DNA of 64,000 nucleotides from positions 1 to 64,000 of the forward strand of contig NZ_UFQO01000002.1 in NCBI RefSeq assembly GCF_900497595.1, written 5' to 3'. Position numbers and translations under genes: made by a program. Under the pieces are notes generated by a model, which was given only the letters and a program-made list of their open reading frames with translations, ran no database searches and was not told the origin of the DNA. Positions 17,210 to 25,675 of the stretch are shown piece by piece; within the stretch, counting starts at the first letter, position 1, and each line of letters opens with the position of its first letter. The DNA comes from Treponema pectinovorum. Lineage in GTDB: Bacteria > Spirochaetota > Spirochaetia > Treponematales > Treponemataceae.

Positions 17210-17364
17210 GGGCGGCTTTTTTGTGTAATCTTAGAAAATTTACATAATTTTCGTAAAATACACAAAAAACCGGGTCTTTCACCCTTTCGCGTCTTGCGCG
17301 CTGCATTCGTCCACTCGCTTTGCTCGCTCCCGAACGGCTGCGCCGGGGTTACAGCCCCTGCCGC
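17210..17364. repeat. Dispersed GC-rich repeat, diverged copy
   Basis: Begins GGGCGGCTTTTTTGTGT and ends CAGCCCCTGCCGC, the same end pattern as the copies at 19440-19552 and 33251-33353. The inner TTTTTTGTGTA...TACACAAAAAA forms a stem, then come CTCGCTTTGCTCGCTCCCGA and ACGGCTGCGCCGGGGTTACA. A 92-codon frame across it is not credible. The 369-base gap between Hsp20 and the CcdA-TlpA gene holds nothing else that I can see. Confidence 0.65.
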
Positions 17365-17453
17365 AAATGACACAATTTCTATCAAAAATATCCATCGGAA
17401 TATCAAATTCCGTGTCAAATTGAATCAGTTTTGTTAAAAAGTGTCTTTTTGAC

Positions 17454-18668
17454 TCAATTTTGCATTCCTAAATCAACAATATGGCGCAGACTTTGCTCAT
17501 TAAGCATTCCTATTACGTAATCAACAACTTTTCCTTCAGAATTTATAAGGTATGTTGTTGGATAAGCGGAAATATAGTAATCGCGCACAACTTTTCCACT
17601 TTCATCCATTAAAATCGGATATGAATAACCATTGTCTTTTAAAAATTTTTCAACTTCTGCCCTGCTTTTATCTCTGTTTCCTCCTGGAGAAGCAACTCCT
17701 AGTATAATAACTTTATCATTTCCTTGTGCTTTTAATTCTTCATACACCTTTTGAAAATCTGGCATTTCCGCTCTGCAAGGAGGACACCAAGTTGCCCAAA
17801 AGTTTAAAATAATTGATTTTCCTTTTAAATCTTGAAGATTCCAAATGTTTCCATATTGGTCAGAAAGTTTAAAATCTGGTGCAGGAACATATTCTTTTTC
17901 TTTTTGAGAAGTTTGTCCTTTAGAGGCAACATCTATAATTTCTCCATTTTTTCCTTTAACAAGTTCATTTGTTTGTTCTTCTTCTATTCTATTCATATCA
18001 ATAATAGAAATTACTCCCAAATAAACCATATAAATTCCAACCAAAAGTAATAGGATTCCGCCCAAACGACCAGTCCATTTTACAATTGCTCGGTGCTTTT
18101 TAAAAAAAGCAAGAATAGAACTTACAAAAAACCCTGTAATTATAAAAGGAACTGCAAACCCCAAGGTATAAAGTGCAATATAAAACATTCCGCTGCTACG
18201 AGATTCTGCTTGCCCCGCCATTATCAAAATTCCTGCTAAAGCAGGCCCAATACAAGGGGTCCATGCAAAACTAAATACAAAGCCCATCAAAATTGCAGTT
18301 ATTGGAGAAAGTCGCAATTTTGTTACATTTATCGGGAGTCTTTTTTCTCTCATCAAGAATTTTCCAAAAATGCTCAACTGTACAAAAGCCAGAAGAATTA
18401 TCAAAATTCCCCCAACGATAGAAAATTCACTTCTATACCTTGCAAAAACTTGTCCTAAACTTGTAGCCCCAAGCCCTAAAATAAAAAAAGCAAAACCAAT
18501 ACCAACTGCAAATAATAAAGAATTTACAATGGACTTTTTTCTATTCGTGTAATCCTCTCCAGAAAGGTATCCAAAATAAACTGGAAGCAAAGGCAACACG
18601 CAAGGAGAAAAAAAACTCAAAATGCCCTGTAAAAAGGCAGTCACAAAAGTTATGTCAAAATCATTCAT
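17454..18668 (-). CDS. CcdA-TlpA fusion: thiol-disulfide relay protein
   Basis: 404 residues. The N-terminal part (about 1-225) is CcdA/DsbD-type, with six or so helices, the conserved FFSPCVLPLLPVY and a second cysteine in FAWTPCIGPALAG. After a charged linker the C-terminal part (about 265-404) is a TlpA/ResA-type thioredoxin with WATWCPPC at 291-298 and the cis-proline in AYPTTY. Electrons would pass from cytoplasmic thioredoxin across the membrane to the periplasmic domain in one polypeptide. It probably keeps periplasmic cysteines reduced. The MIF-type gene lies 41 bases upstream. Confidence 0.93.
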   Translation of the reverse strand: MNDFDITFVTAFLQGILSFFSPCVLPLLPVYFGYLSGEDYTNRKKSIVNSLLFAVGIGFAFFILGLGATSLGQVFARYRSEFSIVGGILIILLAFVQLSIFGKFLMREKRLPINVTKLRLSPITAILMGFVFSFAWTPCIGPALAGILIMAGQAESRSSGMFYIALYTLGFAVPFIITGFFVSSILAFFKKHRAIVKWTGRLGGILLLLVGIYMVYLGVISIIDMNRIEEEQTNELVKGKNGEIIDVASKGQTSQKEKEYVPAPDFKLSDQYGNIWNLQDLKGKSIILNFWATWCPPCRAEMPDFQKVYEELKAQGNDKVIILGVASPGGNRDKSRAEVEKFLKDNGYSYPILMDESGKVVRDYYISAYPTTYLINSEGKVVDYVIGMLNEQSLRHIVDLGMQN

Positions 18669-18709
18669 AAAAAACCTCTAAATTTTTAAATATTATGTAA
18701 AATTCAATT

Positions 18710-19051
18710 TTAAAAATTGCTTCCGTTCCAGCCCCAATTTTTAAAACCTGCATAAGTTATATAGATTTTGTCGGAAGGAATATCGAGTTGCTGCTTAAAA
18801 ATTTCGCAAATTTTTGCAGTCATCTCGTTGCAGGCAGAAGAATTTTCTCCACCAAAAAGTTTTACAGAAACAAACGCACCTTTTTCAACTTTTTCCCCAG
18901 CAAAATACAAGTCATAATTATCTTCAAAACCGAGCATAAGATAAGATTCTGGTTTTCCAAGTATAGAAATCGCTTTTCCAAATTCTGTTTTCAGAATATC
19001 TCTCTTTTCTTGTGAAACACAGATACTGATTTTAGATTCAATCATCGGCAT
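18710..19051 (-). CDS. MIF-family tautomerase
   Basis: 113 residues from the ATG at 19051, chosen because GGAGG lies 8 bases before it and because this makes proline the second residue (MPMIESKIS), as needed for the catalytic N-terminal proline. Other family matches: GKPESYLMLGF (Lys of the active site), YITYAGFKNWGWNGSNF at the end, close to the vertebrate MIF ending NVGWNNSTF, and length 113-115. MIF proteins tautomerise phenylpyruvate and similar enols as trimers. No signal peptide. It is probably co-transcribed with the CcdA-TlpA fusion downstream; any redox link is speculation. Confidence 0.88.
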   Translation of the reverse strand: MPMIESKISICVSQEKRDILKTEFGKAISILGKPESYLMLGFEDNYDLYFAGEKVEKGAFVSVKLFGGENSSACNEMTAKICEIFKQQLDIPSDKIYITYAGFKNWGWNGSNF

Positions 19052-19159
19052 ATAGAAACCTCCAAATTTGTATTCTTTTAATAGCATGCGGTAATTTTTT
19101 TTTCAATAAATATTAAGTAAAAAGTTTATCAAAACTAAATTTTAATTTATAAAAATGCG

Positions 19160-19400
19160 TTTTTTTTGTTGCTAAAAAATATATCCATGCTAAGATTTAC
19201 TCGTAGCAAGGAAAGAGATGAGGACTTAGCACCGGCTGCACGACAAGGAGGCGTTGATGTTACCGACAAAAAGAGCAGACCTCTTGAAGGTCAAATTTTA
19301 GATAAAACATACCTGCAAATGTGCAGGACTTTAATAAAATGCCCATCATAAATTATGATGAATGGCATATAAAAGCCGGGAAGCACCCGGCTCTTTTTTT
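19160..19400 (+). ncRNA. Candidate structured non-coding RNA
   Basis: A compact set of helices ends in a strong terminator, and no convincing reading frame is present. Helices: GCTAAG 19189-19194 with CTTAGC 19225-19230; GACCT/AGGTC at 19278-19292 (loop CTTGA); CCTGCA/TGCAGG at 19312-19327 (loop AATG); ATGCC/GGCAT (19339-19343 with 19364-19368) stacked on CATCATA/TATGATG (44-50 with 54-60); terminator AGCCGGG/CCCGGCT at 19374-19392 with ten T. The flanks are a MIF gene transcribed away and a repeat, so it looks like a stand-alone transcript of roughly 200-240 bases rather than a leader. It does not match riboswitch, tmRNA, RNase P, SRP or 6S consensus as I recall them. The 5' end is approximate. 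Confidence 0.6.
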
Positions 19401-19402
19401 TT
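19374..19402 (+). terminator. Rho-independent terminator of the candidate ncRNA
   Basis: AGCCGGG-AAGCA-CCCGGCT hairpin followed by CTTTTTTTTTT. One of the strongest terminators in the window. Confidence 0.92.
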
Positions 19403-19439
19403 AGAATTTTATCTGCCTAGCTAGATTGCGCATCATTAT

Positions 19440-19552
19440 GCGGCAAGGATAGGAGGGGCGGCGAAGCCGTTGGCGTGCAACGCCAATGAAGCGACTAGCG
19501 GAACCCCGGATAGCCTGATTTTTGCGAAACGAAGTGAAGCAAAAAGCCGCCC
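19440..19552 (-). repeat. Dispersed GC-rich repeat, full copy (inverted)
   Basis: Its reverse complement reads GGGCGGCTTTTTGCTT, then GGCTATCCGGGGTTCCGCTA, then CGCCAACGGCTTCGCCGCC, and ends CTATCCTTGCCGC. This aligns almost word for word with 33251-33353 on the plus strand, with a few small insertions. It contains the nested palindromes TTGGCGT/ACGCCAA and GGCGGCGAAGCCG. It lies between the candidate RNA's terminator and the cupin gene. Confidence 0.8.
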
Positions 19553-19607
19553 TAAAATTCTAAAATAAAAATATCAAAATTTTAATCTTTAATTTGGAGG
19601 CTTTTTT

Positions 19608-19940
19608 TTGAAAGACGAACGCTGGGTATTTTACAAAGACACTGTTGCCGTTAATGCTGGCGAGGGTGTGACAAGAAGGGTTTTGGCTTACAGCGACGAT
19701 TTGATGTGCGTCGAGAACTCTTTTAAAAAGGGTGCTGTGGGTGCTTTGCATCATCATCCGCATACGCAGATTACTTATATTGTAAGTGGAAAATTTGAAT
19801 TTGAAATTGATGGTGTTAAAAAGGTTGTTCAAAAAGGCGACACTATGCTAAAAATGCACGATGTTGTTCACGGTTGTGTGTGTTTGGAAGAAGGCGTGCT
19901 TTTGGATATTTTTAATCCGTACAGAAAAGACTTTGTTTGA
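19608..19940 (+). CDS. Small cupin-domain protein
   Basis: 110 residues. A single conserved beta-barrel: GALHHHPHTQITYIVSGKFEFEIDG holds the HxH...E cupin motif 1, and GDTMLKMHDVVHGCV the histidine of motif 2, so a metal site is complete. The start is TTG, supported by GGAGG at the right spacing (TTGGAGGCTTTTTTTTTG). Substrate unknown; related single-domain cupins include sugar isomerases, dioxygenases and regulators. It stands alone, convergent with the c-di-GMP gene. Confidence 0.85.
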   Translation: MKDERWVFYKDTVAVNAGEGVTRRVLAYSDDLMCVENSFKKGAVGALHHHPHTQITYIVSGKFEFEIDGVKKVVQKGDTMLKMHDVVHGCVCLEEGVLLDIFNPYRKDFV

Positions 19941-20063
19941 CATAAATCTTCAATTTTGCAAACGAGAATATTTTTGCGTCAACGAGATGTTATAAAAACT
20001 CATAGCGATGCTAAAAAGGCAAAGTTTTTCAAGTTGCAGACGAACTAAAATTTGCTGCAAAAT

Positions 20064-23000
20064 TTACACTATTACGATTTTGTCTAGACTCTTTGAATTA
20101 TATAATGCTTCGTCCGCTTTTAAAACCAAATTGTCGGCTTTATCTGTTCCGTAGCAAGCCCCAATGCCAATACTGCAACAGGTTTTTCCATCTTTGCCGT
20201 AAGTAACTTTTCCCACATTTTGTTGAATATCTTCCAATCTGTCTTTTAAAGTTTCTCTGGAAATATTATTAAAGCAAACTACAAATTCATCTCCACCATA
20301 GCGGCAGACAATATCGCTATCTCTTACACTGTTTTTTATTGCAAGTGCAACGTCATGCAAAACTCTATCGCCTTCTCTGTGACCAAAAGTATCATTTATA
20401 TCCTTAAATTTGTTCATATCCAAAAAAGCAACCGCTGTAAAAGGCAGAGCCGAAACTTGCTCATCATAATACTTTCGATTTTTTACTTTTGTGAGAGAAT
20501 CTATATAAATCTCATCGCTAAACGCTGAAAGTTTATCAAAAAATTTAGCTTTTTCATCGTATCCAGAAAATTGCAGCCCTTCCAATTTTACGATTAGTTC
20601 TATGATATAAGGATTGCCGTCGATTCTTGCGTATTGAGAATTTACGAAAAATATATTTTTGCCCAAAATCTCAATTTTAGAAGCATTTCCTTCAATAGCC
20701 ATCGCTTTTGCAGAAGTACAATTTGTACACTTTTTTTCGCGTTGCCAAATCGTACAGCAATTTTGTTCGACTTCTACAAGAGTTCCATCTTCTTTAAAAG
20801 AAACTACATTTCTACAAGGAATGCTAATTATGCGCACTGTGTCAAAAAACATTTTAAATTCTTTAATTTGTGAATTTATTGTTTGCGAAGAGAAATCCCA
20901 ACTCTTTTTCTGCATTGCATTCATGCGACCAATCAAAATTTCTGCTAATTGAATTGCTGAGTTCGCTTCTGAACCTAAAACTTGACCATAGCTAACATGC
21001 AAAAGGCATTTTTTTCCGCTTACTTCATGAATATCTCTTATTGAACTTGCACAGGCGGCGATTTTATCTTTTATCTTTTTTACATCGTTTTCATTTTTCT
21101 TACAGATTGCAAATCTATCTAGTTGCAAACGAGCAAAAATGGTTCCCTTATCAAAATATTTTCGCATTTTATCGGCTATTGTTTTTGCAAGTTCTTCTGC
21201 GGCTTCTCTTCCATAGATTTTATAAAAACCTGTATACGAAGGAATTTCCATAACGCCTACAGCAAAATTTTGATTATGCAATAGATAATTATCGTAAAGT
21301 TCCAAGATTGAAATTAAGAAACCTCTTGTTGTCATAAAACCTGTCGAAGAATCCACAGAAGGAGAATCTGCAATATTTTCATCTCCAGACAAGATTTTAT
21401 CGTTATCTACAAAATATCCCAAAAGACCGCAAATTTTACCTTCTTCGTAAACTGGAAATTTTGTAGATGATATATTATGAACAATTCCTTGAATTACGTT
21501 TTGACCAGGAACTTCTAAAAGCACTTCGCCATTTTGAAGAACTCGAAGTTCATCGTTTCTAAATGGCTCATCATCCAAATACCAGCCTAAATCTTCATCG
21601 GTTTTGCCTAAAATTTCTCTTAAATGAGAAAAACCATAATAGTCTAAAAATGCTCTACTGGCACCAACAAAACGTCTGTTCAAATCTTTCCAGAAAAATT
21701 TTATATTTGATTGTTCCAAAAGAGCATTCCAAAGATTTGTATCGTGAGTAAAAACCTCTGTTAATGATTTTTGCGTATGTTGCAAAATTTTTGAACTTAT
21801 TGCATTTTCAAAATACAAATAAGAAGATTGGGCGACTTCATCTTCAATTTTGTCTTTATGGGCTTCTTTATAAAGAGTAGAAAGTTTTGAACCTATAAGA
21901 TATTTTTTTCCATTTTTTTCTGGAAGCGAGATTATTGTATAGGTTATCGATTCAAAATTGCCAGCTTTTTGTTTTATCCTAAATTCTTCAGAAAAACTTT
22001 CTTTGCCAGTTCTATTAAGGACATAAGATATATATTCAAAAGTATGGAACAATAAAAAACGCTCTCTATCTTTCCAATAGACATACTTCGCCATTTTTAA
22101 AATTTCATTTTGATTTGAGTCGTCGTTTTCCTGAATTCCATTCGAGTATATGATTTGAACCGAATTATCTTCGCAGTTGAATAGATAAATACTGTCGTAA
22201 TTCAATATTAAATTTCTAAAAGTCAAATCCAATTCAGAAACATGCTCTTTTGTTATATCCAATTCGCTTGAATAAATATTTGCTTGAAACATTCTGCATT
22301 CTTTGCATTCTGCAACAAGCTTAATTTTTATCTTAAAAAATCGTTCGTTAAAAACAAAATCTATGTTTTCTTCACTATGAGTTACTGCTGCCAAATTTGC
22401 GGTATTGCGTATCTTTTGCACAATAAACGACGAAGTATTTTTCATAACCTTTTCTGTTATTTTATCTTCTGTATAACCTACATCCGCAAGATTTTTTCGA
22501 TAGGTTTCGTTGATAAAAACTTCCTTTACAGTTTTTCCATAATCTTCAAAAAGCCCAAGCGAATTTTCTGTTAAAAAATTGATTTCGCCAACTTTATCAT
22601 AAAATGAACGGAAAACTTCTGTTTCTGTAGTTATGTTTTTTTGATTTAAGTGATACCAAAAATTGTGTTCCGATTGAGGTCTGTCAAAAAAATTCCCTTG
22701 AATTCGCTCGCATCCAACCCGCTTTAAAAACTCAACTTGATCCGCTTTTTCAACGCCTTCTGCAAGCGTGTGTAAACCGAGTTTTTTTGCCATGTCGACG
22801 ATTGAAGAAATAAGATTTTTTGAGCGCTCATTAAAATCCGTCAAAAATTCCATATCGATTTTTATCAAATCAAAATAAAAATCTTTTAAAATATTGAGCG
22901 AAGAATACGAACTTCCAAAATCGTCCATCCAAACTTCATAGCCAGAGCGACGCAATTTTTCAATCTCGCTCCTTATCGCATCGGGATTTTCCATTATTGC

Positions 23001-24008
23001 GGATTCTGTAATTTCGACGCAAAGATACTCGTGAGGCAAATTATAATGCGAAAAAATCTTTTCAATTTGTTCAAACGGCGAAGAAACGTCAAAATCGCAC
23101 CTACAAAGATTTACAGAAACTGGCACACATTCCAGCCCTTTGTCTAAGCGCGCTCTTAAAAGTTTTGCTACTTTTTCTATAACATAGTAGTCCAATTTAT
23201 ATGTAAGCGAATTTTCTTCCAGCGCTGGCACAAAAGTCGTTGGCGAAAGATAACCTTTTACAGGATCTTGCCAGCGAGCGAGTGCTTCCATGCTACAAAG
23301 TTTGCCACTCAAAGTCCTTATAATCGGCTGAAAATAAACTTGAATATAGTCAAAGGTTACCGCTTTATCGATGTTGTCTTGAATATACTTTTTTAACTCA
23401 AGTTCGCTTTTTAATTTTTCTGAATATATGTTGTAAAAAGATTTGCCTTCTTTTTTCTTTATTTCATCGCACGCGATTTTTGCAAGATCGCAGGAAAGGC
23501 TTGCTTCTAAACTTCCGTCATAATAAAAAATGCCTGCACTCAATTTGAGTTTAAAATTATTGTGCAAAGCAAGAACTTTAGAATGCGCTTGTTCAATTTT
23601 TTGCAGAAGAACATTTTGGTCAAAACATTCAAAAAAAACTACAAAATGATCGCTAAAAAAATGCGAGATAAAATCCGTTTCAAAGGTTTCTTTTAAAATT
23701 TTTGCGATATTTTTAAGACATTCATCGCCAGCGGCAAGTCCAAAAGTTGAATTTAGCAGTTTGAATTTTGAAACATTAAAATAAATTAAAACACACGAAG
23801 GTGAATCCTTTGAATTTTGGCTGTTGCACAAAACAAAAATTCTGCACTGCTCGAGCATTTCTAAAAATTGCCCTCTCGTGTATAAACCAGTGAGATAATC
23901 CTTTTCTATTGTTTTTGCCTGCACAGCATCTTTTTTATTCATTTTTTTCATAGCGCTATTCAATTCTGAATTTATACCAAAAAAAAGATTTTTTCTATTT
24001 AAAATCAA
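20064..24008 (-). CDS. Multi-domain c-di-GMP enzyme: GGDEF*-EAL-PAS-GGDEF*-Cys-GGDEF
   Basis: 1314 residues, cytoplasmic, no membrane helices. Order: degenerate GGDEF (about 35-190; SDHFV replaces GGDEF at 119-123); EAL domain (about 205-460) with EALARW at 241, EITES, MDDFGSSYSSL, LIKID, AEGVE and QGNFF, so phosphodiesterase residues look intact; a central region; PAS (about 770-885, IKFFWKDLNRRFVGASRAF); a second degenerate GGDEF (about 900-1040, ARLQLDRFAI); a cysteine-rich segment with NCCTIWQREKKCTNCTSAK; and a canonical GGDEF at 1238-1242 preceded by an RDSD inhibitory-site motif. It probably both makes and degrades c-di-GMP under sensory control. Single transcription unit. Confidence 0.9.
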   Translation of the reverse strand: MILNRKNLFFGINSELNSAMKKMNKKDAVQAKTIEKDYLTGLYTRGQFLEMLEQCRIFVLCNSQNSKDSPSCVLIYFNVSKFKLLNSTFGLAAGDECLKNIAKILKETFETDFISHFFSDHFVVFFECFDQNVLLQKIEQAHSKVLALHNNFKLKLSAGIFYYDGSLEASLSCDLAKIACDEIKKKEGKSFYNIYSEKLKSELELKKYIQDNIDKAVTFDYIQVYFQPIIRTLSGKLCSMEALARWQDPVKGYLSPTTFVPALEENSLTYKLDYYVIEKVAKLLRARLDKGLECVPVSVNLCRCDFDVSSPFEQIEKIFSHYNLPHEYLCVEITESAIMENPDAIRSEIEKLRRSGYEVWMDDFGSSYSSLNILKDFYFDLIKIDMEFLTDFNERSKNLISSIVDMAKKLGLHTLAEGVEKADQVEFLKRVGCERIQGNFFDRPQSEHNFWYHLNQKNITTETEVFRSFYDKVGEINFLTENSLGLFEDYGKTVKEVFINETYRKNLADVGYTEDKITEKVMKNTSSFIVQKIRNTANLAAVTHSEENIDFVFNERFFKIKIKLVAECKECRMFQANIYSSELDITKEHVSELDLTFRNLILNYDSIYLFNCEDNSVQIIYSNGIQENDDSNQNEILKMAKYVYWKDRERFLLFHTFEYISYVLNRTGKESFSEEFRIKQKAGNFESITYTIISLPEKNGKKYLIGSKLSTLYKEAHKDKIEDEVAQSSYLYFENAISSKILQHTQKSLTEVFTHDTNLWNALLEQSNIKFFWKDLNRRFVGASRAFLDYYGFSHLREILGKTDEDLGWYLDDEPFRNDELRVLQNGEVLLEVPGQNVIQGIVHNISSTKFPVYEEGKICGLLGYFVDNDKILSGDENIADSPSVDSSTGFMTTRGFLISILELYDNYLLHNQNFAVGVMEIPSYTGFYKIYGREAAEELAKTIADKMRKYFDKGTIFARLQLDRFAICKKNENDVKKIKDKIAACASSIRDIHEVSGKKCLLHVSYGQVLGSEANSAIQLAEILIGRMNAMQKKSWDFSSQTINSQIKEFKMFFDTVRIISIPCRNVVSFKEDGTLVEVEQNCCTIWQREKKCTNCTSAKAMAIEGNASKIEILGKNIFFVNSQYARIDGNPYIIELIVKLEGLQFSGYDEKAKFFDKLSAFSDEIYIDSLTKVKNRKYYDEQVSALPFTAVAFLDMNKFKDINDTFGHREGDRVLHDVALAIKNSVRDSDIVCRYGGDEFVVCFNNISRETLKDRLEDIQQNVGKVTYGKDGKTCCSIGIGACYGTDKADNLVLKADEALYNSKSLDKIVIV

Positions 24009-24169
24009 ATTATTCTAACAGTAGACTTCATTGTAAATTTAATCGAAATCATCACAATAAAATTCGTTTTGCTATCATAAAATTATAAAAATACAGTTCG
24101 TTAGAAATTTACAGTTAGTGATGAAAAAGTTTTCTTATGCAAAATATAGTTAGAGCAAAATTTTTCAAT

Positions 24170-24287
24170 GTCAACATTTGTTGATATCCGCTCCAGATAT
24201 TTATAAAAATTGATTTTATTGCTTTTCACACTAATTTTAAAAAGATAAAATTAGCGAATATTCAATATTTTTATAGAGGAAAACAAA
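24170..24287 (+). promoter_or_regulatory. Leader of metY with inverted repeat
   Basis: A candidate promoter TTGATA, 17-base spacer, TAAAAA begins near 24181. Downstream, CTAATTTTA (24231-24239) and TAAAATTAG (24246-24254) form a perfect 9-base inverted repeat with a 6-base spacer. It has no T-run after it, so an operator or mRNA hairpin is more likely than a terminator. AGAGGA precedes the metY ATG. I see no S-box consensus. Confidence 0.35.
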
Positions 24288-25562
24288 ATGGAAATTGAAA
24301 CAAAATGCCTCCATTCAGGGTATGAGCCAAAAAACGGTGAGCCTCGCATGTTGCCAATAATTCAAAGCACTACTTTTAAATACGACTCCAGCGAAGAAAT
24401 GGGAAATCTGTTTGATTTAAAAGCGAGCGGTTATTTTTATTCACGCTTGCAAAACCCAACCTGCGATATGGTTGCCGCAAAAATTGCAGCCCTCGAAGGC
24501 GGAACTGCGGCAATGCTGACAGGTTCTGGCCAAGCGGCGAATTTTCTTTCAATTTTCAATATCGCAACGCAAGGCGATCATGTTGTTGCCTCGTCTGCAA
24601 TCTACGGTGGAAGTTACAATCTTTTTAACGTTACAATGCGCAAAATGGGAATAGATTTTACCTTTGTAAATCCAGATTGCACAGAAGAAGAACTTTCTAA
24701 TGCGTTTAAACCAAATACAAAGGCAGTTTTTGGCGAAACAGTGGCAAATCCTTCTCTTATTGTCTTAGATATAGAAAAATTTGCAAAAGTCGCACATTCA
24801 CACGGAGTCCCACTAATTGTGGACAATACTTTTGCGACTCCCATAAATTGTCGTCCTTTTGAATTTGGGGCAGATATAGTAACGCATTCCACTACAAAAT
24901 ATCTGGACGGCCACGATGCAACTGTAGGAGGAGTTATAGTCGATAGCGGAAAATTTGATTGGCTTGCACACAAAGATAAATTTCCGGAGCTTTGCACTCC
25001 AGACGAAAGTTACCACGGAATAACTTATGCAGAACAGTTTGGCAACGCAGGCGCATTCATAACAAAGGCCACTGCGCAGTTGATGAGAGATTTGGGAACG
25101 GTTCAATCTCCAATGAATGCATTTATGTTGAACCTTGGAATTGAATCGCTTCCAGTAAGGATGGAAAGGCACTGTGCAAACGCACAAAAGATTGCAGAAT
25201 TTTTAGAAAAAAATGAAAAAGTTGCATGGGTAAATTTTACAGGACTTGCTTCTAACAAATATTATGAGCGCGCAAAAAAATATCTTCCAAATGGCAGTTG
25301 TGGAGTTATAAGTTTTGGTCTAAAAGGTGGCAGAGCCACTGCGGAAAAATTCATGTCATGTCTAAAATTGGGAATGATAGCAACCCACGTTGCAGACGCG
25401 AGAACTTGTTGTTTACATCCTGCAAGTTCAACCCACAGGCAACTTTCGGAAGACGAATTAAAAGCGGCTGGAGTACAATCGGATTTGATAAGGCTTTCTA
25501 TTGGATTAGAAAATGTAGACGATTTGATAAAAGATTTTACAAATGCTCTAAGCTCAATTTAA
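24288..25562 (+). CDS. metY: O-acetylhomoserine sulfhydrylase / Cys-Met PLP-dependent enzyme
   Basis: 424 residues, the length of MetY (shorter MetB/MetC are about 380-400). Motifs: TKCLHSGYEP at the N-terminus, LTGSGQAANF, SSAIYGGSYNLF, VDNTFATPINCRPFE, and HSTTKYLDGHD with the PLP-binding lysine. The insertion around KFPELCTPDESYHG is typical of the MetY group. It would form homocysteine from O-acetylhomoserine and sulfide; methionine gamma-lyase activity cannot be excluded. Monocistronic, with a shared terminator downstream. Confidence 0.9.
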   Translation: MEIETKCLHSGYEPKNGEPRMLPIIQSTTFKYDSSEEMGNLFDLKASGYFYSRLQNPTCDMVAAKIAALEGGTAAMLTGSGQAANFLSIFNIATQGDHVVASSAIYGGSYNLFNVTMRKMGIDFTFVNPDCTEEELSNAFKPNTKAVFGETVANPSLIVLDIEKFAKVAHSHGVPLIVDNTFATPINCRPFEFGADIVTHSTTKYLDGHDATVGGVIVDSGKFDWLAHKDKFPELCTPDESYHGITYAEQFGNAGAFITKATAQLMRDLGTVQSPMNAFMLNLGIESLPVRMERHCANAQKIAEFLEKNEKVAWVNFTGLASNKYYERAKKYLPNGSCGVISFGLKGGRATAEKFMSCLKLGMIATHVADARTCCLHPASSTHRQLSEDELKAAGVQSDLIRLSIGLENVDDLIKDFTNALSSI

Positions 25563-25609
25563 AAGAGATTTTCACCTCTTAAAACTTTTACATAAATCAC
25601 CATAAAAAA

Positions 25610-25654
25610 TGCACCGCAAAAAGTTGAACCACAATCGTCCAATTTCGCGGTACA
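25610..25654. terminator. Bidirectional terminator between metY and the export gene
   Basis: TGCACCGC and GCGGTACA form the base of the hairpin, with further pairs inside (TTG/CAA). T-runs follow on both strands (TTTTATTTTT rightward, TTTTTTATGG leftward), fitting two convergent genes. Confidence 0.8.
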
Positions 25655-25675
25655 TTTTATTTTTAAAACCACAAT

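Noticed and set aside
17140-17418. 92-codon leftward open frame downstream of Hsp20
   Set aside because: Runs across the GC-rich repeat; composition follows the repeat rather than coding bias and there is no ribosome binding site.
19166-19351. 61-codon rightward open frame over the structured region
   Set aside because: No ribosome binding site; the interval is full of helices and ends in a terminator, so an RNA gene explains it better.
19160-19402. tmRNA, 6S RNA, RNase P RNA, SRP RNA, lysine or cobalamin riboswitch
   Set aside because: None of the conserved core sequences or overall folds of these classes that I recall fit the helices seen.
24010-24287. S-box (SAM-I) riboswitch before metY
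   Set aside because: No consensus core elements and low GC; only a simple AT-rich inverted repeat is present.
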